Positions 41,422-52,528 of a stretch of 64,000 nt of DNA are shown here, piece by piece (position 1 is the first letter of the stretch; every line of letters begins with the position of its first letter). Source of the stretch: an uncultured Roseibium sp. (GTDB lineage Bacteria > Pseudomonadota > Alphaproteobacteria > Rhizobiales > Stappiaceae); NCBI RefSeq assembly GCF_963669205.1, contig NZ_OY769915.1, positions 2,268,001-2,332,000 on the forward strand, written 5' to 3'. The notes under the pieces were generated by a model. It saw only the letters and a list, made by a program, of their open reading frames with translations, was not told where the DNA came from and ran no database searches. Both the position numbers and the translations under genes were made by a program.

Positions 41422-42603
41422 ATGAAACTCAAGGGCTTGATGCTCGGCGTAGCAGCTGCTGCTACCGCTACCACCGCTCAGGCGGCCGATCTTCCGGTTG
41501 CTCCGGAGCCGGTCGACTACGTTCGCGTCTGTGACGCTTACGGCTCTCGCTTCTACTACATCCCGGGCACCGAAACCTGCCTGCGCGTTGGTGGCCGTCT
41601 GCGTACGCAGTTCGTTGTCAACAACGTTCTGGATGACGACGACACACCGGGTGCATGGGGCGCTCGTGACTCCGACGGCTATTCCTGGCTGACGCGCGGT
41701 TACGCTTACCTCGATGCTCGTAACGCTACCGAATTCGGCACCCTGCGTGCATATGTCGGCCTGCGCATGGACATCACCAACGGTGCAAGCGGCTTCAAGC
41801 TGGACGCTGGTTACATCCAGTGGGGCGGCCTGACAGCTGGTTACCTCGGTTCTAACTTCAACATCTACACCGGTCAGGTGTTCATGGGTGTTGTCACTCG
41901 TGACTGGTCCGACTCCACGGTCAACCAGCTCGCATACACCGCTGCTTTCGGCAACGGCTTCTCCGCAACGCTCGCTCTTGAAGATCGTTCCGGTCGTGAA
42001 GTCGGCGCTTACGGCGGAACCCGTATGCCTGACATCGTTGCTGCTCTCGGCGTTTCCCAGGGCTGGGGTGCTGCACAGCTCTCCGCTGCTCTGCACCAGG
42101 TTTACCCGGATGCAGCCTTCAACAGCACGAACGCTTCTGGCGATGAAGACAGCCTCGGCTGGGCAATCGGCGCCGGTGTGAACGTCAACCTGCCGTTCGC
42201 CAACTCCGGTTCCAACATCTTCTTCCAGGGCTTCTACGCTGACGGCGCACTGTCCTACATCGGTAACGGCATCACTGGCCTGACCGGCGTATCCGACTAC
42301 GCTCCGGACGGAGACACCAACTCCGGTTACTCCCTGTCCGCTGGTATTTACGTCCAGGCTACCCCGACCATCGGTCTCGCAATGGACGGCTCCTACGCTC
42401 ACGTAGACGTAGACAGCTCTTCGACCTTCGGCGACATCGACCGTTGGGCAATCGACGGTTCCGTACAGTGGCAGCCGGTTTCCGGTTTCGTCATGGGTGC
42501 AGACGTTGGTTACGCCAACAACTCCATCGGTGGTACGGGCGGAAACTCCGACAACGACTTCGACGAACTCCTCTTCGGTGTTCGTATGCAGCGTACCTTC
42601 TAA
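41422..42603 (+). CDS. Outer-membrane porin (Omp2/Porin_2 family), second copy
   Basis: Tandem paralogue of the porin at 39754, 393 residues, with the same signal peptide and the same N-terminal DYVRVCDAYG block. Differences cluster in four segments: near residue 70 (DDDTPGAWGARDSDGYS), near 290 (shorter by nine residues), near 325 (DVDSSSTFGD) and near 365-380 (NNSIGGTGGNSDND). These probably correspond to extracellular loops. The strands between are almost identical even at silent sites. Ends in Phe and has a strong terminator. Probable separate transcription, perhaps under different conditions. Confidence 0.93.
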   Translation: MKLKGLMLGVAAAATATTAQAADLPVAPEPVDYVRVCDAYGSRFYYIPGTETCLRVGGRLRTQFVVNNVLDDDDTPGAWGARDSDGYSWLTRGYAYLDARNATEFGTLRAYVGLRMDITNGASGFKLDAGYIQWGGLTAGYLGSNFNIYTGQVFMGVVTRDWSDSTVNQLAYTAAFGNGFSATLALEDRSGREVGAYGGTRMPDIVAALGVSQGWGAAQLSAALHQVYPDAAFNSTNASGDEDSLGWAIGAGVNVNLPFANSGSNIFFQGFYADGALSYIGNGITGLTGVSDYAPDGDTNSGYSLSAGIYVQATPTIGLAMDGSYAHVDVDSSSTFGDIDRWAIDGSVQWQPVSGFVMGADVGYANNSIGGTGGNSDNDFDELLFGVRMQRTF

Positions 42604-42628
42604 TCAATCCTCAATCGAGGTTTGATGG

Positions 42629-42660
42629 AAAACCCGGCGGAAACGCCGGGTTTTCTTTTT
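42629..42660 (+). terminator. Rho-independent terminator of the second porin
   Basis: A perfect 11 bp stem, AAAACCCGGCG (42629-42639) with CGCCGGGTTTT (42644-42654), has a GAAA tetraloop and is followed by CTTTTTG. Confidence 0.9.
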
Positions 42661-42753
42661 GTTTCTGGGTCCAAAAGACCCGGTACTTCAATGTTTTGGG
42701 CTTGGAATACCGTTCCGGTTCCGCCGATACCAGAGCAAGGGCGGCTCTCTGGC

Positions 42754-43674
42754 CTAAAGCTCCTTCAAAAATCGCGCGACCGCTTCGTGCGTCTCCGTTT
42801 CCCAAAGGACCGGCGCATGCCCCTGGCCGGGAATTGTTCTGAGCCGGGCATTCGGATGCGTTTCGACCATCCGGTTGCAGGTTTCCGGGCTGAGCAGATC
42901 AGACTTTTCGCCGTGAATCACCATAACCGGACGATCGAGCAGCCTGTCATAAAGCGGCCAGAGGTCGGGGGCGGGCGCCGCGTCGTCCAGGCTGGCGAAT
43001 TGATGGGCGAGGGCGGGGTCATAGTCCATGACGAACCCGTCCGGCGTTTCGGATGCAAGCTGGCCTGCGAGTTTCAGCCAGTCTTTGCCTTCAAATGCCG
43101 GAAACTGGTGACCGATCGTGTGTCTCAGGTTGTCCGCGACCTCATCAAGTGAGCGCGCGCGCATCCGGTGACCCAGCGTTGCCGCGATACGGTGGATTGC
43201 GCGCATCTCGATATGCGGCCCGACATCGTTCAATATAACGCCGGCCATCTGCTCGGCGGTATAACGTCCGGCCATGACAAGGGCATGGAGCCCGCCTCTG
43301 GAAGTGCCGAGAACTGCAAAGCGTTTCAAGCCGAGTTTCTCAATCGCAAGAGCGATGTCGTTTTCCTCGACCGGAAGTGCGTAGTTTCGCCACTCCGGAT
43401 CCCAGTCGCTTTTGCCGCGACCCCGGTAGTCCAGCGCGATGACATGATGATTCTGCCTCTGAAGGAAGTTAGCTATATCATTGAAATCGCGAGTATTTCG
43501 GGAGAGGCCAGGCAGGCAGATAACCGGAATTCCGGCCTTGTCGTCCGGAACGTCGACAACCCAGTTGCGGCCATGAAGGTGAAGCCCGTCGGTGCTCTGC
43601 CAGGTGAAATCCTGTGGCTGCGCCAACGGCATTTGCGCGCCGGCAGAGCGCGCGTCTTCAGGCGCTGTGCTCAT
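42754..43674 (-). CDS. Alpha/beta hydrolase
   Basis: This 306-residue alpha/beta-fold hydrolase has a PVICLPGLSRNTRDF oxyanion loop, VIALDYRGRGKSDW, and the nucleophile elbow GTSRGGLHAL. The later Asp (VMVIHGEKSDLLSP) and His (IPGQGHAPVLWE) complete the triad. The substrate is unknown; esterase or small-ester hydrolase activity is likely. I chose the ATG at 43674 (MSTAPEDARSAG); the frame continues to 43986, overlapping the divergent dapA leader, without family match. Confidence 0.87.
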   Translation of the reverse strand: MSTAPEDARSAGAQMPLAQPQDFTWQSTDGLHLHGRNWVVDVPDDKAGIPVICLPGLSRNTRDFNDIANFLQRQNHHVIALDYRGRGKSDWDPEWRNYALPVEENDIALAIEKLGLKRFAVLGTSRGGLHALVMAGRYTAEQMAGVILNDVGPHIEMRAIHRIAATLGHRMRARSLDEVADNLRHTIGHQFPAFEGKDWLKLAGQLASETPDGFVMDYDPALAHQFASLDDAAPAPDLWPLYDRLLDRPVMVIHGEKSDLLSPETCNRMVETHPNARLRTIPGQGHAPVLWETETHEAVARFLKEL

Positions 43675-43945
43675 TGATTGTCTCCGAAAGCGTTTCCTGT
43701 TTCTGTTTTCTCGAAAGATAGGGGCGGGCCAGAGGCTCTGCCAATAGGAAAACACCGTATTTTGCTGATCGTGCGGATTGAGGTGTCTCTGAAAAGGCGC
43801 ATTGAGGCGAATAAAAGGAGCGAATCCGGCTGAAGAGCAACGCAAGCATTGCCCCTTTTGCAGCGGATGAGTATGTTGCGCCTCCAATGAGACAGGGCAA
43901 TCGCCGTTGCCCGGAAAAACACGACTCATCCAAGAGGAAACCGAG

Positions 43946-44824
43946 ATGTTCAAAGGCTCCATCCCAGCGCTGATTACCCCGTTCAAGGACGGAGCGCTTG
44001 ATGAGAAACGGTTTCAGGATTTTGTCGAGTGGCAGATACAGGAAGGCTCCAACGGCCTTGTTCCTGTCGGCACCACCGGTGAAAGTCCGACCTTGAGCCA
44101 TGACGAGCACAAGCGGGTGATCGAGCTCTGCGTTGAAGCGGCTGCAGGACGTGTGCCGGTGATTGCCGGCGCCGGATCCAACAACACGGTTGAAGCGATC
44201 GATTTTGCCCGGCACGCCGAAAAGGCGGGGGCGGACGGTTTGTTGGTCGTCACGCCCTACTACAACAAGCCGAACCAGGCAGGGTTGAAAGCGCATTTCA
44301 GGGCCGTGAACGACGCGGTTGGCCTGCCGATCATCATCTACAACATTCCGGGGCGGTCGATTATCGACATGACACCGGAAACCATGGCCGAACTCTACGA
44401 GACCTGCGCAAACATCAAGGGTGTCAAGGACGCAACCGCGGACTTGTCCAGGACCAGCCGGCAGCGGCATCTCTGCGGTCCGGAGTTCAATCAGTTGTCC
44501 GGCGAGGACATTTCTGCGCTTGCGTTCAATGCACATGGCGGTGTCGGCTGCATCTCCGTAACCGCGAACGTTGCACCGCGCCTTTGTTCGGAGTTTCAGG
44601 CCGCGACCCTCGCGGGTGATTTTGCAAAAGCGCTTGAATACCAGGACCGGCTCGCGCCGTTGCACCGGGCGCTCTTCCTTGAACCGAGCCCCGGCGGGTC
44701 CAAATATGCACTTTCGGTTCTCGGCAAGATCGAAGAGGAAATGCGCTTGCCTCTCGTTCCGGTGACCGAGGAAGCCAGAGCCGAGATCCGCGACGCGATG
44801 GCACATGCAGGTCTGATAAACTGA
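43946..44824 (+). CDS. dapA: 4-hydroxy-tetrahydrodipicolinate synthase
   Basis: Condenses pyruvate and aspartate semialdehyde at the start of the lysine/diaminopimelate branch. The 292-residue protein carries the GTTGESPTL motif (residues 42-50), Tyr132 in IYNIPGRS, and the Schiff-base Lys161 in IKGVKDAT, all expected of DapA. The start is the ATG after AGAGGAAACCG. It is followed 32 bp later by smpB in the same direction; the dapA-smpB order is usual in Rhizobiales. Confidence 0.95.
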   Translation: MFKGSIPALITPFKDGALDEKRFQDFVEWQIQEGSNGLVPVGTTGESPTLSHDEHKRVIELCVEAAAGRVPVIAGAGSNNTVEAIDFARHAEKAGADGLLVVTPYYNKPNQAGLKAHFRAVNDAVGLPIIIYNIPGRSIIDMTPETMAELYETCANIKGVKDATADLSRTSRQRHLCGPEFNQLSGEDISALAFNAHGGVGCISVTANVAPRLCSEFQAATLAGDFAKALEYQDRLAPLHRALFLEPSPGGSKYALSVLGKIEEEMRLPLVPVTEEARAEIRDAMAHAGLIN

Positions 44825-44856
44825 GCGAGCGGGGCGTGACGCCCTGAAGGACGAGA

Positions 44857-45336
44857 ATGGCTTCGAAAAAAGGGGGCGATCCGGGACGGAAAATCATTTC
44901 CGACAACCGGAAAGCCCGTTTCAACTACGAAATCGAAGATACGCTCGAAGCTGGTATCGAGCTGCGGGGCACGGAGGTGAAATCTCTGCGCAACGGGAAG
45001 GCGAATATTGCCGAATCCTACGCTGCCGAATACGGCGGTGAAATCTGGATCTACAACGTCTATATCCCGGAATATCTGCAGGCGAACCGGTTCAACCATG
45101 AGCCCCGGCGCCCGCGCAAACTGCTTCTGCACAAACGGGAAATCGGCAAGCTTGCCGGTGCCGTGCAGAAGGAGGGCAAGACAATTGTGCCACTCAAGCT
45201 TTATTTTAACGACAAGGGCCGGGCAAAGCTCGAACTGGCACTTGCGCGGGGGAAAAAGCTGCACGACAAGCGCGAAACAGAGAAGAAACGCGACTGGCAG
45301 CGCGAGAAATCCCGTCTTATGAAGAACTTGGGCTGA
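44857..45336 (+). CDS. smpB: SsrA-binding protein SmpB
   Basis: tmRNA partner that delivers SsrA to stalled ribosomes for trans-translation. The 159-residue protein shows the OB-fold core: RKARFNYEIEDTLEAGIELRGTEVKSLR (residues about 20-47), NHEPRRPRKLLLHKREI, and the basic tail DKRETEKKRDWQREKSRLMK, which folds into the ribosome. Length and order are typical. No ssrA gene is visible in the window. Confidence 0.96.
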   Translation: MASKKGGDPGRKIISDNRKARFNYEIEDTLEAGIELRGTEVKSLRNGKANIAESYAAEYGGEIWIYNVYIPEYLQANRFNHEPRRPRKLLLHKREIGKLAGAVQKEGKTIVPLKLYFNDKGRAKLELALARGKKLHDKRETEKKRDWQREKSRLMKNLG

Positions 45337-45337
45337 A

Positions 45338-45365
45338 GCGCGTTTTCCACATGTTGAAAACGCGC
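45338..45365 (+). terminator. Stem-loop downstream of smpB
   Basis: Perfect 10 bp arms GCGCGTTTTC (45338-45347) and GAAAACGCGC (45356-45365) have an 8-base loop, immediately after the smpB stop. It is followed by C/G-rich sequence rather than T-run, so intrinsic termination is uncertain. Confidence 0.5.
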
Positions 45366-45522
45366 CGCCCCCGGGTTCTCGCGTTCTGTTGACATGTTGC
45401 GGATAACTTGTGGATTGCCTGTGAGTTTAAACGGCGGAGTGATCGCACTGTTCAACCGGTTTTCCCGTGGATAGGTTGATGAAAACCACTGCACGGCTGC
45501 TGGATCACCGGGATTGCATATC

Positions 45523-45981
45523 CTACGCCATCAAACTTGTTAGAATGCTCCGCGTCTGGTCTGGAATGCGAACCGGCAGGCGGGTTTCCCGGTCGACCAA
45601 CACGTGAACAAACCGGCCATGGGCCGCTGTCTGGTCTTCTTTGCCGGCAAACAAACCGATGCGGAAAACCACAGAGCTGGAGCCGAGTTTCTCGATTCTG
45701 AGACCTGCAGAAACTGTCGATGGAAATGTCAACTCCGAAAAGTAGTGGCAACCGGTTTCAACGACGAGGAAGACCTGGGAACCGGTTCGCGGGTCGAGAA
45801 TTCCATTGTCGACATACCAGCCGTTTACGGCCGTGTCGAAGAAGCTCAGGTACTGAACGTTGTTTACGTGGCCATATATGTCCACATCCATCCACCGTGT
45901 GGGGATTTCCTGAAAAACCCGGAAGGCGGTTCTCGAAAGGGGCGTTGGGCGCATATCCTGTGGATAACCTGTGGAATTCAT
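45523..45981 (-). CDS. Hotdog-fold acyl-CoA thioesterase (4HBT family)
   Basis: This 152-residue single hotdog protein has the 4-hydroxybenzoyl-CoA-thioesterase type motif RWMDVDIYGHVNNVQYLSFFD, with the catalytic Asp in DVDIYGHVNN, and the SVVFRIGLF and ARFVHV-like GRFVHVLVD strands. It hydrolyses an acyl-CoA of unknown chain. The ATG at 45981 overlaps the stop of the alcohol dehydrogenase (ATGA), so the pair is translationally coupled. Confidence 0.87.
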   Translation of the reverse strand: MNSTGYPQDMRPTPLSRTAFRVFQEIPTRWMDVDIYGHVNNVQYLSFFDTAVNGWYVDNGILDPRTGSQVFLVVETGCHYFSELTFPSTVSAGLRIEKLGSSSVVFRIGLFAGKEDQTAAHGRFVHVLVDRETRLPVRIPDQTRSILTSLMA

Positions 45982-47141
45982 AGCGCGGATCTGTAGATAT
46001 CCAAGGCGTCGGTCTCTGTCATTTCACGCGGATTGTTGACCAGAAGCCGGGTCTGTTTCATGGCGTCCCGTGCGAGCTTGGGAACGTCTTTTTCCGTAAT
46101 GCCCAGTTCACTTAGCCGGGTTTGCAGTCCGAGCTTCGCCGCAAGTTCCGACAACTTTTCGGCAAACGCATCAGCGCGCACATGCGGGTCCGCAACGTCC
46201 GATAGCTCGGGAAAAAGGGAGGGGGCAATCTCGGCATAGGTTGCCGATGCAACGCTGTTGTTGAACTTCAAGACATGCGGCAGCACCAGTGCGTTCGAGA
46301 GCCCGTGGGGAATGTGGAAGGTTCCGCCGAGCGGATAGGCAAGAGCGTGGACGGCTGCGACGGGTGAATTGGCAAAGGCCATTCCGGCAAGCATGGAGCC
46401 AAGCAGCATGCAACCCCTGGCGTCTTCATCTTCCGGCGTGGTGACCGCCGTTTCGATGTTTGCTCCCAGAAGGCGCAGCGCTTCAACCGACAGTGTCCGT
46501 GAGACCGGATTGTTGTTCGACGACCTTGAGGCATAGGATTCGATCGCGTGTACCATGGCGTCGATCCCGGTCGCAGCGGTGACGGCGGCGGGCAATCCCA
46601 GCGTCAGCAAAGGGTCAAGCACCGCGATATCCGGCAAAAGGAGCGGGGAGACGACACCGCGTTTTTCTTCCTCGCCAACGGTAATGATCGATATCGGCGT
46701 GACCTCGGATCCGGTCCCCGCAGTTGTCGGGATCAGAACAAGTGGCAGACGCGGCCCCCTGGCGTTGCCGATCCCCCAGGCATCGTCCAGATCTTCACCG
46801 CTCCGCGCAAGCAGCGCGACGAGCTTGGCGACATCAAGAGAAGATCCGCCGCCGAAGCCGACGACGGATGTTGCCTGATGCAACTTTGCGGCCTCTACGG
46901 CCTTTTCGACCAGCGCTCTTGGTGGATCCGCAACAACGTCCGTGAATTGCCCGACATCGAGACCCGCCCGTGTCAGTGCATCCAGAGCGGGCGCATGCAA
47001 CGCCAACGATACGATCCCGGGATCGGTGACGATGAACGGCCGCTGTCCAAGACAGAACTCGGCCACGTCTGCAAGTTTCGACGCTGCTCCGTTCTCGAAC
47101 ACGATACGTTGGCTGGTATTGAAGGTGAACGGTGCGATCAT
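45978..47141 (-). CDS. Iron-containing alcohol dehydrogenase
   Basis: Group III metal-dependent alcohol dehydrogenase of 387 residues. The NAD-binding GGGSSLDVAK (about residues 97-106), PTTAGTGSEVTP and the metal-binding residues in GIDAMVHAIESY, HALAYPLGG and HGLSNALVLPH are all present. It oxidises or reduces a short alcohol or aldehyde; the natural substrate is unknown. Its stop overlaps the thioesterase start, and no other gene joins the operon. Confidence 0.9.
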   Translation of the reverse strand: MIAPFTFNTSQRIVFENGAASKLADVAEFCLGQRPFIVTDPGIVSLALHAPALDALTRAGLDVGQFTDVVADPPRALVEKAVEAAKLHQATSVVGFGGGSSLDVAKLVALLARSGEDLDDAWGIGNARGPRLPLVLIPTTAGTGSEVTPISIITVGEEEKRGVVSPLLLPDIAVLDPLLTLGLPAAVTAATGIDAMVHAIESYASRSSNNNPVSRTLSVEALRLLGANIETAVTTPEDEDARGCMLLGSMLAGMAFANSPVAAVHALAYPLGGTFHIPHGLSNALVLPHVLKFNNSVASATYAEIAPSLFPELSDVADPHVRADAFAEKLSELAAKLGLQTRLSELGITEKDVPKLARDAMKQTRLLVNNPREMTETDALDIYRSAL

Positions 47142-47237
47142 GTCTTCCCCTGACTCGGTCGGCTCACAGATTGCCCGCTCCGGCCTGATCCGTCGAGGGG
47201 GACCATCGTGGAATTTTGTAGAAACTGACAGGGGCCG

Positions 47238-47645
47238 TCAGGCATGCATGCGCGCGCCTTTTGTGATCTTGTCTGCTGTTTTCTTGTCCGCGTGAAACGC
47301 AATCCCAACGACGCGGGCATCGTCCGGTGCGAATTTTTCGAAGACCGCCCGGTTGGCACTGTCGTGCCCGGTCACGAACATGTCTTCGATGTAAAGACTT
47401 GATTTCACATCTCTTTGCAGAGCGCGGGCATGGATCTTCCTGATCAGCATCTCGTCGGCGGACAGGATGATGATTGGCTGGATGCTCATGGAGTGATAGC
47501 TGTTACCGGCAGCATCGCGGTAGGCTTCGCCGATGAGGTCCGGCTTTGCCGCAGCGATACCGGTCGACAGAAACGCCGTTACATTGAGCTTTTGCCAGAC
47601 GGCCATGTCTTCACGGACAACAACGACAAACTTGGTATCAAACAT
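47238..47645 (-). CDS. DUF2000 family protein
   Basis: This 135-residue protein matches DUF2000: FDTKFVVVVREDMAVWQKLNVTAF at the start, DAAGNSYHSMSIQPIIILSA in the middle, and EDMFVTGHDSANRAVFEKF near the end. The function is unknown. The likely ATG is at 47645, with GGAG nine bases upstream. That start codon overlaps the divergent AraC start codon, so one control region may have been compressed into the coding starts. A second ATG at 47669 is possible. Confidence 0.75.
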   Translation of the reverse strand: MFDTKFVVVVREDMAVWQKLNVTAFLSTGIAAAKPDLIGEAYRDAAGNSYHSMSIQPIIILSADEMLIRKIHARALQRDVKSSLYIEDMFVTGHDSANRAVFEKFAPDDARVVGIAFHADKKTADKITKGARMHA

Positions 47646-48552
47646 GAGGGCAAACTCCACGAAGGGCATCAGATCGGCAAGGGTTCGCGCCAACCTTGCG
47701 CCGGATGGAGATGCGGGTCTTGAACGTTTGTGCACCGCGCACAAAGACTCGATCCGGATTGCACCTGTCGAGAGCGGAATCGAACGGATCGAAGCCAGGT
47801 TCACGGGCAAGGGCTTTGACCCGCACAGGCACGATACCTATGCGATCGGTTTGACGCTGAACGGCGTGCAGACGTTCCGATATCGCGGGAAGTCACATGC
47901 CTCGCAGCCTGGTCAGATTATCGTCATTCATCCCGACGAACTGCACGACGGCGGAGCGGGAACGGAAAGTGGTCTGCGCTATCGCATGATTTACATTCAG
48001 CCGGAAGACATTCGCGACGCGCTGGAAGGGGCCGGTACCGCGAGCCTGCCTCATATCGCGGACCCCGTTTTCACCGACCCGCAGCTGCAGGCAATTCTGC
48101 GGGAAACGCTTGAAGACATCGAAACGGAAATGGGGGAACTCAGGCGCAGTTCGGTTCTTGCAGAGCTTGCAGCCGGCCTTTTCAGGGTGGGCGACACCGG
48201 TCCAAACAGGTCCGAAGGTCCAATGGACCGGGCCGCCCTGGAAAAGTGTGCCGACTTCCTGAAGGAAAGTTTCAGGGATCCTGTTCGGGTAAGCGACTTG
48301 GAAAGGCTGGCGGATCTCGATCGCTATACCTTGTCGCGGCAATTCAAGCGGGCTTACGGTACAAGCCCGCACCGGTATCTCCTCATGCGCCGCCTCGCGC
48401 ACGCAAGGCAGTTGCTTTCGAACGGGGAACCCCTTGCCGCGGTGGCAGTTGAAAGCGGTTTTGCCGATCAGAGCCACATGAACAGGCATTTCAGGCGTGC
48501 GTTCGGCATGACCCCTGGCACATGGCGGCAGTTAACCGCCACAAGTACCTGA
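47644..48552 (+). CDS. AraC family transcriptional regulator
   Basis: This 302-residue regulator has an N-terminal cupin-like effector domain (FDPHRHDTYAIGLTLNGVQTF, GQIIVIHPDELHDGG) and a C-terminal double helix-turn-helix (VSDLERLADLDRYTLSRQFKRAYGTSPHRYL and AVAVESGFADQSHMNRHFRRAFGMTPG). The exact start is uncertain: the ATG at 47644 overlaps the divergent DUF2000 start, and a TTG lies about 28 codons further in. It probably controls the DUF2000 gene or an unlinked target. Its stop is 7 bp from the parC stop. Confidence 0.9.
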   Translation: MRANSTKGIRSARVRANLAPDGDAGLERLCTAHKDSIRIAPVESGIERIEARFTGKGFDPHRHDTYAIGLTLNGVQTFRYRGKSHASQPGQIIVIHPDELHDGGAGTESGLRYRMIYIQPEDIRDALEGAGTASLPHIADPVFTDPQLQAILRETLEDIETEMGELRRSSVLAELAAGLFRVGDTGPNRSEGPMDRAALEKCADFLKESFRDPVRVSDLERLADLDRYTLSRQFKRAYGTSPHRYLLMRRLAHARQLLSNGEPLAAVAVESGFADQSHMNRHFRRAFGMTPGTWRQLTATST

Positions 48553-48559
48553 AACTGAC

Positions 48560-50812
<2,253 letters not shown>

Positions 50813-51045
50813 ATCTGTTTGCTAACCGTTTCGCCTTGGCTCCGCAATTCGCGACAGATGGATTGGGAGGAGAAATGGCGGATTTTCAACGGAATTCAGC
50901 AATTTTTCGCCTTCAGAACATGTTTGTTGCCATGGGTTCGGTTTCGAGTTCGGACCTGCGGTTCAAAAGTAAGTTGCATTTGACGTCGGTTAATGAGTTT
51001 AAACTGCAATTCCTGACGAAATACATGAACTTGGACAGTTCCCAA

Positions 51046-51708
51046 ATGTCGAAGAAAATATTCTGGTCGGTCTTTGCGCTAGGTTTTGTAGTGTGTGTAG
51101 TTTACTTGAGTGAGCGCAATAATTACTATTTTCACCGGGCAAAGCACTACAACATGCCTGCCGGAAGTATGTTGCCGACTCTGGAAGTTGGCGACCAGTT
51201 TCTGGTAAAGCGAGTTTTCTCGGTATTTGGAGAGCGATACGTCCCAAATAGAGGTGATGTAGTTGTCTTTTGGAACGAAAGGACCGGCTCGGATTATGTA
51301 AAACGGCTTGTCGGGTTACCGGGAGAAACCATTCAGGTTCGAGATGGTATCGTCTTTATCGACAAGGTTGCCGTATCACGCACCGGGGGTGGCGCATACG
51401 AAGCCAAAAACGATTCTTATGCCAGACATTCATTCACCCGCTTCAACGAAACACTCCCGAACGCAGTAGAATATGAAATTCTGGAGTTGAGTGACGAAGC
51501 ACAGCTCGACAATACGAAAGAGTTTGTAGTGCCGGACGGGCATTTGTTTGTTCTCGGAGACAATCGGGACAACTCGGTCGATAGCAGGGTCCCGTCCGTT
51601 GTGGGCTTTGTGCCCATCAAGGACGTCAATGGTGTTGCCCGGCACGTCTATTATTCAGGACCGGAGAAAAGCTTTATTTGGCGGCGCATCGGCGATGGCA
51701 GACATTGA
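51046..51708 (+). CDS. Second type I signal peptidase (S26), AT-rich
   Basis: Inner-membrane serine protease of 220 residues. It has a hydrophobic anchor (FWSVFALGFVVCVVYL), catalytic Ser41 in NMPAGSMLPTL, and Lys86 in SDYVKRLVGLPGE, then GDNRDNSVDSR. It lacks the C-terminal WRWDR-type segment of the housekeeping lepB at 54273. The codon use and base composition are clearly more A/T-rich than the flanking core genes, and it lies antisense to the otherwise continuous parC-recO order. This looks like an acquired or fast-evolving paralogue. The start is uncertain: ATG 51025 (seven residues longer) is an alternative, and both ribosome sites are weak. Confidence 0.85.
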   Translation: MSKKIFWSVFALGFVVCVVYLSERNNYYFHRAKHYNMPAGSMLPTLEVGDQFLVKRVFSVFGERYVPNRGDVVVFWNERTGSDYVKRLVGLPGETIQVRDGIVFIDKVAVSRTGGGAYEAKNDSYARHSFTRFNETLPNAVEYEILELSDEAQLDNTKEFVVPDGHLFVLGDNRDNSVDSRVPSVVGFVPIKDVNGVARHVYYSGPEKSFIWRRIGDGRH

Positions 51709-51712
51709 CCGG

Positions 51713-52471
51713 CTAACCGAAATTCCAGGGAAACTCCTCGCGGTAGCGCCGTTCCAGGGCGCCGAGCAGTTGCTGGCGCGTGCCGGGGTCCGAATTGCCG
51801 CGCTCGCGCAGATGACTGGACACGAAGAACGATGTCAGGGCAAAACCTTCCGTGACATCTGTCCAGGTCAGTTCACTGCCGGCCTGGCGCTGCCCCTCCA
51901 GCAGGAACGAGGGCAGGGGCAGCATCCGGTCGTGATACGGTTTGCCGGCATCGCGGCTGACCGCGCGTCCCGATTTCGGAGAGACATAGACAAGGTCTTC
52001 ACTTTGCCCCGTTGCCGCACAGGAGGTGAGATCCAGTCCCACGCCCAGATCGCGCAGCAGTTCCAGTTCGAAGCGGATGAGCAGGGCGGCTGCCGCATCG
52101 GGCGCATCGAGATGCTCCAGAACCACATTGAGCGCGTCATAAAGATGCGGGTAGGGATGCCGCTCCGGCAACAGTTTCAGCAGGAAGGCAAGATGCTGCA
52201 ATCCGGCGAGTCCGATCGCGTTCGTCATCAACTGGCCAGCACGCAGGGTCTGCGGTTCGAGCGCGAACATGCCGAGATGATCCGATAGACGCGCCTTCCA
52301 GGTCAGGTCAAGTTCGTTTCCCGGCTGCAGCACGGGCCGGTTGCGCTGCGAGCGCCCGCCGCGCACCAGCCCGAGATGCCGTCCGTGGTCGAGCGTCAGG
52401 GCCTCCAGGATGACATCGTTCTCGCCGTGTTTGCGCGTGGTCAGCACCACCCCGCGGCTCGTCCACTCCAA
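51713..52471 (-). CDS. recO: DNA repair protein RecO
   Basis: RecF-pathway mediator that loads RecA and anneals strands. The N-terminal OB-fold EWTSRGVVLTTRKHGENDVIL and HGRHLGLVRGGRSQRNRPVLQPGN are visible, followed by the helical domain. The zinc-binding Cys pattern of some RecOs is reduced here. I chose a TTG at 52471 because AAGGTG lies six bases upstream and family proteins begin at the EW residues, giving 252 residues. A longer frame reaches a TTG at 52528. Convergent with the second signal peptidase, 4 bp apart. Confidence 0.9.
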   Translation of the reverse strand: MEWTSRGVVLTTRKHGENDVILEALTLDHGRHLGLVRGGRSQRNRPVLQPGNELDLTWKARLSDHLGMFALEPQTLRAGQLMTNAIGLAGLQHLAFLLKLLPERHPYPHLYDALNVVLEHLDAPDAAAALLIRFELELLRDLGVGLDLTSCAATGQSEDLVYVSPKSGRAVSRDAGKPYHDRMLPLPSFLLEGQRQAGSELTWTDVTEGFALTSFFVSSHLRERGNSDPGTRQQLLGALERRYREEFPWNFG

Positions 52472-52528
52472 CGGAAACACCTTGTTCTGCCGCCGGACCG
52501 TCCCGATCGTGCCCGGCCAATCACGCAA

